Shown here: piece after piece, positions 54,656 through 64,000 of the stretch
Numbering within the stretch: the first letter of the stretch is position 1
Layout: each line of letters starts with the position of its first letter
Origin: Heterotrichella gracilis
Taxonomy: Eukaryota; Sar; Xanthophyceae; Tribonematales; Xanthonemataceae
Assembly (NCBI GenBank): GCA_032358255.1
Contig: JAULBX010018746.1
Span: 20,027 to 84,026, forward strand
Reading direction: 5' to 3'
DNA length: 64,000 nucleotides
The notes under the pieces: generated by a model
The model's input: the letters and a program-made list of their open reading frames with translations, nothing else
Told to the model about the DNA's origin: nothing
The model's database searches: none
Translations under genes and position numbers: made by a program

Positions 54656-57600
54656 CGTGCGCCGGCCGCGTGTCCTTGCCGCGGTGGTCCAGGCCCGCGT
54701 CCAAGTGTCCGCGCAGGGGCACCTCCTCGTCGTCATCCCCATACAGCGGCTCCTCCCCCTGGATGCTGTCCTTGCGCTTGCCCTTGAGCCACTGCAGCGC
54801 GCGGGGGATGGAGCAATGGGTAATTTGATTGCTTTGCTGGTGCGTTTCAGCTATTCAACCAGGTGAGCTTTAGTTGGTGGAATAGATAGCGACAGTGATT
54901 GCGGTTGAGAGGTAAACATAGCCACATGGGATTGCACAAGTCACCATCCACACAAACAACAACCCTCCCTTTATCAGCCATGCCCCTCCACTTCCTGCCC
55001 AGCCCCACGGAAACCCGAAAGCAACCGGTTTTTGAACAGAAAATAACTGGACTGAAATTTCAGATTTTATTTTATGTAGTTTCGTAATCCAGGGTTTCAA
55101 ATGACAGTCATGTGCCCTGTGCTCACAAGGCAATAAAACAAAACACAGCAAATACAAGGAATTCACTTTTATTATTGAGCATAATTATCATTTACTTATT
55201 TATTTATTTTCAATTTTAAAATGGTTCCACATAGCGCACCTCCCGGCCCTCCGGCATCTCCCCGTCCGGCCCGATGGGCTGGAAGGGCAGCAGGAAGCGC
55301 GCGCTGAACTGCAGCAGAAAAGGCGTGAGCAGCAGCGACAGCGCCGTCACCCCCATCAGCAGCATGTAGATCTGGTGGGGCATGAGGCCGAAATGCGTGG
55401 CCACTGATAGGAGGACAAAGGCGAACTCGCCTATCTGCGCCATGCTGAGGCCCACCGCCATGGCGGTCTTCCAGGGGTAGCGGAACACCCACACCACCAG
55501 GCTGATCTGCATGGGAGAGAGGACGGTTTCAGGGCATTGAAGGGGAGGGCTTAGGGTCCAAGCTTGTTCAAAGGGTACCCCCCTCGCACAGCTGTTGCTC
55601 AGAAGCTACCCTGCTCATACCCGCCTCCCCTACCCTACCACCCACACATGCACTCACCAGCAGAACACATGAGCAGGTATCTCTGCAGAACATGCACACA
55701 CCAGTGCCCTGTACCAGCACGACACAGGAGAAGGTGTACCAGCCCCGCCGCGGTCCCGACAGTGACTTCAGGCAAGCCATGCTGGCTTCGGACCATGGCC
55801 ACCCAGAACCACCTTTACAACAGCGCTTCACGGGTGAACACCGGCCTCAAAGGGCATGGTTTTCATGCTCTGTTGCGGCGCAATTGGAAAGGCGTGCCAG
55901 GTTGCCACAGGCCGGTGCCAACATGGACCAGTGATGTCAGCATGGGGACCCCGGCAGAACAGTCACATGGGTCTTTGCCAGCACAGGCCAACCCCAACTT
56001 CCCATCATGTACCAGCACCACCTTTGCCAGCACAGCCTGCATGAGCCCCCAACCTCCCATCATGTACCAGCACCATCTTTGCCAGCACAGTCCATGCACC
56101 CCTCCTTCCCACCAATTGTGCCAGCACCATCTTTGCCAGCACAGCCTGCATGAACCGTCGACCTCCCATTCTCCACCACCATTGCATCTACCACCATTCA
56201 CAAGCCTCCCTCCGCACCAGCGCCGCCTTCACCAGTATGGGCCCCACCGCCCTTCCCCCACACGCCACCACCACCAGCAGCAGCCCCATCAACACCATTA
56301 TCACACCACCACCAACACCACGGACCCTAACACTCACCTCCCTTCTCCCACACCCCACCGCCTCATCACCACCCCCGCGCACCAGCACAGTCTTGGCCCA
56401 GAATGACCACCAGCAGACGCAATACCACCACCACCACCACCATCACTACCACCTCCACACCACCACTATCCCATCACCACACCACTACCTCCACGTACCA
56501 GCACAGTCTTTGCCAGTATGACCACCAGCACGCCCAGCATGAGCACGGGCAGGTGCTGCGCCAGGAACACCGGCGACATGATGAGCCCCGTGCTGCTGAT
56601 GAACAGCGAGATGAAGAAGGACTTGATGCTCTCAAGGCGGTGCAGCGCAAGCTCCTGCTGGTCGGTCACAGACATCATCACACCAGCCACAAAGGCGCCC
56701 AGCTCCGTGGATAATTGCTGCGGGGGAGGGGGCGGGGTGAGGGGTATGGTGCAGAGGCAAGGAATTTAGGGGTTGGGGTTTAGGGTTTACAGGTGCAGGG
56801 CAAACTCCTGCTGGTCGGTGACTGACATCATCACCCCGGCCACAAAGGTGTGGGGGGGAGAGCAGTGTCATGGGGCTGCACCTCAAGGCTGGTGTACTGG
56901 TAGCAGTACAGACTCCGCATGAACACCGTAAACTAGTACAACATTCACGAGTACTGTGTCACAGGGCTTGTGTGCGTCAAGGGCTCTCACCAAGTGCCCC
57001 GATATCCATGCGCCGCACAGGCAGAACGCCACGACCACGATAGTGTACATCTCCTCGCTGGCAGCCCTTGCCAGCAGCCGCATGGCACCCGGCAGCATCG
57101 TGCGCGCAACCAGGGCAGCCACCACCAGGGAGATCCCGAGCGACGCGGAAACCCTGCGCAAGGGTATCAGAGGTGAGGCCGAGACCCTACGAAAGTGTGC
57201 CAGGGACAGCGCGGCAAGGATACATGTGCTAGGGTACAGCAGCAGTGGGGCGGGGTCAGTATTTTTCTTATGTTTCCTTTTTGGGTTTCCTTTGTATATT
57301 AGTGTAGAAACGCGCGTTGCGGGTGCGAGGCCAGCGGCATCAGAAATAGGCAAGGGCCCAACAACACATCCGGTACCACGGTTTCTCAGAGTGTAGGTTC
57401 TTAGGGTTCCAGGCCCACCTGAACACGATCGCCGCCACCTCCGTTTGCGACACCTCTGTCTCCGAGGTACTCCCCAGGATGGGCATGAAGGCAAACAGGA
57501 GGCCAACCATGCAGTCCTGCAGCATACCAGGTAGCTGTGTTACATGCAAGAGGATGACGAGGACAAGACTTAGGAAAAAGGTGGTATATGCAACATAATA

Positions 57601-60523
57601 CCCTAAAACATGATAATGTTGATTTTTCAACATTCCAGCCAGCCTGCACCCCCAACGCATGGTTTGCGCAGCCCGTATACTGCCATCGCAACCTTCAAAC
57701 CAGTATTCTGAGAGTTCAAGAATCTACAACAGCCACCATGACATGCCCAGCATGCTTACCTGCAGGATGAGCGTGCCTATCGTGATCTGGCCATGCGCGC
57801 TGTTCTGCGACTTGGTGTCTGTCAAGCACTTGACCACGATGGAGGTGGAGGACATGGACACCTGGAGAACAGAGGAGGCAGTTTGACATTAATAAACGCC
57901 TGAAATCTGCCCAAGTTCATTAACGAAAATACGTCTGAATTCTGCTCAATTTCTCTGCCATGTGGGTTGGACTGAGCTGCACTGAGGTGCTGCACTGAGG
58001 TGCTAACAAAAAGTTGACAGGTGAACAAATTGTGCTGATCCACACTGGAGTCACAATGCAGTGCATCATCCGTCGGAGCCCAGACTGCAGTGCACATGGT
58101 TACAAACCAGCCCTGTGATATACAGCCCATTTCTTGTTTTGAGGCGAATGGAAAAAACTGAAATGGGCAAATGGGCAAATGGGCAAAAACTGAAATGGGC
58201 AAAACCAGCCCTGTGATGTAAGGCCCATTTCCATTCGCCTGGTCAACTACCATCCCTCAACCAACACTCTACATTCCATGCGCGTGCACAATACCACCCC
58301 ATCATGCGCCTGGCTACCTACCAGTGCGCCAATGAACACCCCCTCATGCACCGATGCGCCAATGAAGTTGGCTAATAGGCCCGCCAGGATCATGAACAGG
58401 AAGATCTGGATCAGGCCACCTGGAGGACAAACACAGTCAGTGTGTTATTCAGAAAATAAGAATGGGCATTATGGCCAGGAGGTCAAGGTGAAGTCATTTC
58501 AAAACACACATGTAGCCGTGAGTAAAGGTACATACCCTATTCACTTTCCATTTCACCAGCGTCACCACTAGCGCTGGCAGCAAGGCATGGCGTGGTCGCA
58601 TATTACACCATGTCCATGTGCAATCTGAGGTTTGCACATTTGGGCTGGCATTGGGACAGCAAATGCCAGGTGTGCGGCAACATGAGTGGATCATTCCACC
58701 CCGGCAATCTTGCCCTACACCCAGCGCCAGCGGTGGCGATGCCGGGCCCCCAATGCACCCACCCACCTATGAGCGCCACGCTCCGCACCGCCCGCAGCTT
58801 GGACAGGGAGAACTCCAGCCCTAGCGTGAATAGCAGCAGCTGCACACCCATTTGGGCAAGGGACTCAACCTGCACAAGCTCCTGCAGGCGCACCAATCAC
58901 ACGCTGGTCAGTGCCAACGCACCGAGTCCCTGACAACCCTAGGGTTTCCAACTTCTGAGCCGTGGGTGCATGCGCAGGTGACCCAGCCAAAACCCTCGAT
59001 AGGGTGCACGGTCATTGGCGTCCAATTACGTGCACAGCATGCTGAGTGTGCGGTAATCGTTTCATGAGGTCCCTGGTTGAGGTTTGACGCTTTACCTTGA
59101 TGAGCTGTAGCCCCCCTGGTCCCACTATCGACCCCGCGATGAAATAGCCGTTGATCACAGGCTGCTTCATGGCTTCCATGGCTAGTCCAGCAAGCTGCAG
59201 GCATATGACAATCGGTGAGCGCATGATGGGTGAGCGCATATGCCCTAAACGTGAGCGCACATGACAGTGGTAGGTGGTCAACACCCAGGCTTGCAACCCC
59301 TTTGAGAGCTGTGATACAAAGCAGTGGGCGCGGTTCTGTGTTGAGCACTTACCGCAGAAGATGTGATCAACACCGTCAGGTCTCTGATTAATTGAGGGTC
59401 TAGAACCAGGCCTACTGTGCCGTCCCTGCACAACCAGACCATGGCTTGGTGGCGCACCCTTGTGCAGGGACCACATGTAGTTCCATGCGTGTCCCAGGCG
59501 GGATGCAAGCCCAGACGCGTGCCGTGCACTTTGTATATAAACCAGAGCCAGTGATCCAGCACGTGGCAGCTGTACATAGCCAGATGCAAGCAGGCTGTTC
59601 TGGACAAAGGGACTGGCTGGCACTTACTTGGGTTTGGACAGCACATACTCGTTGTCCTGTGCATCAATAATCCTGTCGATCTCCTTCTCAACCTGGGAGT
59701 CCATCTTCTGCTTGATGGGCACGCCCTTCTCCTTGTTCCCAGCCCCATACTCCTCAGCTAGGTTGAGGGAGTCGTCTGACTCGTCTGTCTTTTCAGCAGC
59801 CTTCTGCTTGGTTTGGCTCACTTTGAGCACTGTCTCCAGGGTTGCCTACACATATGATATACACAATGCATCTATAGAGAGCATGGGGTGGAGTGGCCAG
59901 GCTGGGCAATCAGCCAGATCCCGGCTGCAGCGTGCACAAGTGAGCACCTGAGCTGAATCTTTGTGGTTATAAGTGTTCAAATTTGGTTTACAGCCCCAAA
60001 CAGGGTCCAAACAGTGAACACTTTTGGACAAGGTGGGTATGGACATGCATGCAACCGTGCACCAGCTGCAAGCACAAGGTGCACAGAACCACTGGCAGGA
60101 TGAAGAACAGGCAGTGTTATTTGTAACGCTACTTACCTCGGAGCTGTGCGCAGTTTCATTGTACACCTTGCCTATTGCCTCCTGCTTTTCCTGTGGGAAC
60201 TCCTGCTCCAGTGCCTCGTCTAGCACCTGTGCGATGGTCTTCTTGAGCTTTGGGTCACCAGACGCGGGCGCCAGCACCGGAGTAGAAACTCCCTCTGTGG
60301 TATGCGTGCTGTGCGTGTCACCGTTGGTGTCCACAGTGGCTGCAGTTTGGCTGGCGGTGTCAGTGGGTGTTGTGTCACTGGGTTTGGCCGCAGATGCTTT
60401 CACGATTGGGCCAGCGATATCGTCCTCTGCGGCAGAGTCTGCGCAGTTTACGGTATGTGTGGCCAACAGCAGAGCAACGAAGCATAGGCACACAGCACGC
60501 CTGCCGAGTGTGACCTTGGCCAT
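54594..60523 (-). CDS. KEA4/5/6-type cation/proton antiporter (CPA2)
   Basis: Membrane K+/H+ exchanger of the plant KEA4-6 (animal TMCO3) branch, likely endomembrane. Twelve exons: 60523-60137, 59845-59628, 59425-59353, 59194-59096, 58881-58767, 58419-58322, 57861-57760, 57516-57419, 57153-56991, 56717-56499, 55506-55240, 54791-54594; phases agree and give 678 residues. A signal peptide (residues 1-27, LCFVALLLATHTVNCA) precedes a luminal Thr/Ser-rich then Glu-rich helical region (IAQVLDEALEQEFPQEKQEA). The transporter core has GYFIAGSIVGPGGL, LFTLGLEFSLSKLR, GGLIQIFLFMIL, MSSTSIVVK, ILQDCMVGLLFA with the CPA2 Gln-Asp pair, and MAQIGEFAFVLLS. No RCK/TrkA-N domain follows, as expected for KEA4-6. 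The last exon adds a 65-residue charged tail (GDDDEEVPLRG). If the final intron is kept, the protein would instead end in VRYVEPF. Confidence 0.93.
56638..56855. repeat. Copy of antiporter exon 10 acceptor region
   Basis: CTCCTGCTGGTCGGT then GACATCATCAC and GCCACAAAGG occur at 56651-56696 in the exon and at about 56809-56850 in the upstream intron. A GGGGTTTAGGGTTTA tract at about 56775-56790 lies between. Confidence 0.88.
57137..57205. repeat. Short duplication at antiporter exon 9 acceptor
   Basis: About 30 bases at the acceptor edge (GACGCGGAAACCCTGCGCAA at 57142-57161) recur in degenerate form at about 57177-57200 (GGCCGAGACCCTACGAAAG). Confidence 0.5.
58105..58240. repeat. Direct repeat with tandem AAATGGGC units in antiporter intron
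   Basis: AACCAGCCCTGTGAT followed by GCCCATTTC occurs at about 58106 and 58204, on either side of four or five AAATGGGC units. GGCGAATGG at 58143 and CCATTCGCC at about 58230 form an inverted pair. Confidence 0.75.
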
Positions 60524-60998
60524 CGTGGTCTGTGGATCAGTTGGTTTGGTTCTACATCCTGGGGCAGCACGGGCGACCCTCAGTGGCCTTTGAATCAGCC
60601 GTCTATCTGTGGAATGCTCGTTGCTGAGTGGTTCTGTTGCTGTTGCTGCTTGGTATTGTAACTAAGGAGGTCCACCCTTGGCCTTTTGCAAAAACGTTAT
60701 AATAAATTACATTTTAAAAGGTTAGCTTAAAAAAAATGGATAACACAGTGGAGGCGGAAACTGCTCAAGTTTTCCCTTCTTCTGCGCGCTGCTTTAACCA
60801 GATGGAGTCCTGCCAGAGTCCTGTTAACGTCGTCTAGTTTTAGGCCGAGCGTAATCACAGCCTGTTGAGAAAAGCGTCCCGCACAGCCCGAGTTTGTTCA
60901 GACCGTGTGCTGGCCCACCCACACACCCTTCGACACTCAAACCCAGGTTTGCGACTTAGCCTTGCTGTAATGCATTAGGGCGATAGTAGCTGCCTACA
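60524..60998. promoter_or_regulatory. Divergent promoter region, antiporter / CDP-DAG synthase
   Basis: 475 bp between divergent start codons. An AT-rich stretch (ATAATAAATTACATTTTAAA at about 60699-60718) lies near the middle. No element can be named with confidence. Confidence 0.5.
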
Positions 60999-62927
60999 AT
61001 GCAGGGCCTGCTGCAAGCCAAACGGCCACACGTGGGTACTTCGTTCACACATCAGCCTTTCTCGTGCTCGCCCTCTCTCTGCCCTACCCACACACGGCAA
61101 TCGCGCTGTAGGCTACGGCCAACTGCATTGAGGCTAGATCCCCTACCAGGTTGGAACTCCTTGCCGTCATCATCACAGTTCCTGGCAAGTTCCCAAACAC
61201 TCTCGTCAAAGTCCCAGGGCAGATGCAACCATAAATCCGTGCGGCAATGGCGCACCCTGGTGGCTGCAGCGGATGCTGGGGTGGGTGCAAGCGGGCAAGC
61301 GGATGTAACGAGGGGTGTGAAGCCCGGACTGGGCAAACTAGCAAAGCGGGTCATCTTCGGCAGCCTGATGGGGGTGACGGGCGGGGTGGTGGTCATAGCG
61401 GGGGGCTGGGTGTACACCATTGCAGCATGCCTGGTTGCCTACCAAGCCACCCAGGAGTACTACGGTTTCGTGACCTCGCAAGGGATATCAGCCGGCATGC
61501 CGCCTCCTCCCCCGCTGGTCAGCTCGGTCACCAGCCTCCTGTGCATGAGCCTCTCCATCTGGTCCTTTGTGACCAACGGCAGCAGCACAGCAGCCCTGGC
61601 AGTGGCCTCGTTCACCCTGCTCTCCCTGCAGCTGCTCTGCTCTGAGCGACCAACCTTCTCCCAGCTTGCCTCATCGGTGTTTGGCCTCTTCTACTGCGGT
61701 AAGGGTCCTTGCAGCCCTTGAAAGACTGGACACTTTTGTGTGTTGAGCATCTTTTCCAGGTTGGATGCATTCGAATGTGTGAACTGGTATGTTGCATGCA
61801 TCACCACACAGACGAGTGACCGGTGCTTTCAGCTCTGCAGTGGGTGCAATGCAAACCTGTGACTATCGCCATCCTGTACTGGGGGGACTACACGCTTGCT
61901 GTGCATCTAGCAAGGCCAACTGCATGCGGACCATATGTTGCTACGTCGCACCAAACAACTGGTTTGCAAGCCTGCTTAGCAGCAAGGGTGCTCACGAGCG
62001 CTCTCACCATGCCTGCAAGCTAAGCTCACACCTTATCAGGGAGCTCAGCAAGCAACGTAAGTAGCCTTGGTAAACCATGCGCAGCAGTGCAGCAACCCCT
62101 CACCTGCCCTTGGCCCCGCAACCCAGTGACCCTGTTGTTTCGCTCCCAGGGTACCTCCCAAGCTTCTGGGTGAAGCTGCGGTTGTTAGCTGCACCTGCCG
62201 TCCACTCAACCGTGCTACAAAACTGGCCGGTAAGCCCCATCGGTGGAAGTGTCGTGGATTGCTGTATGCTATGGCGTGATGCGGAAAGGCCAGCAGGCTG
62301 GCTGGCTGTGTTTGGTGCATTTCCGGGATCTCCATAGTACAGCCACTTTGGTACAGCATCACACACAATTTATCTATTTAATTATCATTAGCCACCCCAT
62401 TTGCCTCCAACCAACGTGCCACACATCTGGATTTAGCCATGGCAACGCATTGTGGCCGACGCACATCGGGCCCCCCGCAGGTATGCCTGGGCGGGCTGTC
62501 CCAAGCCTCGGTGGGCCTCATCGCCACCTTCATGGCGGTGGCATGCATCATCGCGGCGGACACGGGGGCCTTCTTCTGCGGCAAAACCCTAGGGCGCACG
62601 CAGCTGACCAAGATCAGCCCCAAGAAGACGGTGGAGGGCGCCCTGGGGGGCCTGGTGAGCAGCGTGGGGGTGGCGCTGCTGCTGCAGCGCGCCTGCTCCT
62701 GGCCGGTGTGCTGGCACCACGCCCTGGTTTTTGGCACCATTGTGTTTTTCTCAAGCCTGTTTGGGGACCTGATCGAATCGGTGATGAAGCGCGATGCGGG
62801 GCTGAAGGACGCCAGTGACCTCATCCCGGGCCACGGCGGCTTGTTGGATCGGTTCGACAGCTACATGTTCACCGGGGCGGTGTGCTTCTTCTACCTGCAG
62901 TTTGTGATACCGCTGTTTGGGGTGTGA
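60999..62927 (+). CDS. Phosphatidate cytidylyltransferase (CDP-diacylglycerol synthase), probably plastid
   Basis: Makes CDP-diacylglycerol from phosphatidate and CTP, precursor of phosphatidylglycerol. Three exons, 60999-61698, 62150-62229 and 62481-62927, in phase; 408 residues. The first 90 residues are Ser/Arg/Gln-rich with few acids and suit a plastid transit peptide. Several membrane spans follow (VIFGSLMGVTGGVVVIAGGW, then ASVGLIATFMAVACII). The CDS-family signature sits at residues 360-386: SVMKRDAGLKDASD, then LIPGHGG and the DRFD that ends it. Upstream GRTQLTKISPKKTVEG is the conserved loop of bacterial CdsA and plant plastid isoforms. The second exon is short but conserved in phase. 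It is divergent from the antiporter gene. Confidence 0.94.
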
Positions 62928-64000
62928 GGCTGTTTGGGGTTTGAGGGAAGGGGGGGCGGGGGGGGGAGGGGGAGGGGGAGGGCGCTTGGATTACTGCGGG
63001 TGTTCATGGAAACTGCTGTTTGGCCTGGGAGGGGTGGGAGAGAGCGCTGAGTGCCTTGCCTGATCATGAAACCGGCACATGTGGGTCCTGGGATGGCGGC
63101 CTTTAGGGGTGCATGCAGGATCATCCATGCGTAATGGTTTTTAGCATGATCAGGTACACAGGGAGTTAGCAGCCGCCCTGCGCTACAGAGCGGGTCTTTC
63201 AGCCTGGCTGCACAGCTCAAATACAAAAGGGCAATTGGTGTTTTAGGACGGCGCAATTGGCGTGCAAATCACACAATGCATGATGCTGTTCAATGACTGG
63301 TCAGCGCCCAGGGTGGTTCTCCAGGGCTTTTCAGGTGGTTTGGGGTCTGGCACACAGAAGGATAGAGCAAATGCATAAAGTTGAGCGCTACTTGCTATAG
63401 GAACTTCATGGTATGAGGGTTCATTTTGCAGACCTGTCACCACCAGACGGTGGCCGACAGTGGCACATTTGTGTGTCGAGGTCTTCCTTTTTCCCTGGCA
63501 TTTTTTCTGCTTATGTCATACCATTGATGGGCACAGTGCCTGCCAGCTACTCTTCACCCACGGAGATTGTCAAAATGAGAGCTGGTACTGTAATTACTGA
63601 ACCGTTTCATACCCACTGGCACCACCAGAGCTGGTGTACTACGTCCAAAATTGCACAATGCCAAAATTGAAGGCAAAGCAAACGGTGGCAGAGATTTAAT
63701 CTAAACCTGTTTAATTTAAACAACTATTTGAAAATGATGTGCACCATGTGTACAACGAGATGTGCGCATGGGTACACATGGCGCACACCGAGAAAGTCTC
63801 TTGCCAATGGCCTGGTACATAATTCCACACTGTCAGGCCATGACAAGCAGACTGCCAGTACTTTAAACCCCCAGTACTTTATCCTCTTGCAACTCTAAAT
63901 TAAATTTGAGATAAACATACTGGCCTTTTATATGGGGCTGACAGCTGGGCTATTAGGCAGCCTCAACTTGCTAGATTAGAGGTTTTTCAAAATGACTGTT
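62928..64000. other. 3' flank, no gene seen
   Basis: Downstream of the CDP-DAG synthase stop to the window end. A G-rich tract at about 62948-62982 (runs of 4-7 G separated by single bases) could form a G-quadruplex in the 3' UTR. Open frames beyond 63400 lack motif support. Confidence 0.5.

Noticed and set aside
55216-55239. VRYVEPF as the main antiporter C-terminus
   Set aside because: A good donor at 55240 and an in-phase exon at 54791-54594 give a longer tail; the short end is kept only as an intron-retention form.

Overview
This is nuclear DNA from a eukaryote, almost certainly a green alga (Chlorophyta). Genes sit on both strands, are cut by many short GT-AG introns (at least two GC-AG), and include land-plant/algal types: a plastid CCS1 cytochrome c assembly factor, a KEA4/5/6-type antiporter, a PPR-SMR protein and a probably plastid-targeted CDP-diacylglycerol synthase. 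A CEP44-like centriole gene argues for a lineage with basal bodies. Coding exons are GC-rich and flanks are AT-richer. Short tracts of the plant/algal-type telomere unit (TTTAGGG) are scattered through introns and flanks. I saw no operons, rRNA, tRNA, CRISPR array or recognisable transposon. All gene models were built by hand from splice sites, reading-phase agreement and remembered family motifs; none was checked by alignment.

Layout: end of a DENN-like gene (+, 1-683); REXO5/SDN5-type RNA exonuclease (-, 1835-7563); GT32 glycosyltransferase fused to an FkbM-like methyltransferase (+, 8035-11799); CEP44-like (-, 11948-14149); RBM39/CAPER-like splicing factor (+, 14621-17377); a possible small membrane protein (+, 18079-18584); methionine aminopeptidase 2 (-, 19532-23484); an unrecognised possible gene (+, about 23540-25545); GFAT (+, 26404-31626); a PPR-SMR-cyclin fusion (-, 33004-40709); CCS1 (-, 42467-46179); SAC3A/LENG8-like (+, 46681-52118); KEA4/5/6-like antiporter (-, 54594-60523); CDP-diacylglycerol synthase (+, 60999-62927). 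These are mostly unrelated housekeeping genes in alternating orientation. Four divergent pairs have start-to-start gaps of 471-501 bp, suggesting shared bidirectional promoters.

The most unusual signal is not a gene. In at least twenty places a piece of exon edge, usually with its splice site, is repeated as a more or less decayed copy 50-200 bp away, and in many of these the two copies are separated by TTTAGGG/CCCTAAA tracts. This looks like telomeric-repeat capture at staggered breaks, or slippage, that lengthens introns and produces pseudo-exons, alternative splice sites and in one case a stop codon. The next most interesting objects are the PPR-SMR-cyclin and GT32-FkbM fusions, both supported by unbroken reading phase across every junction.
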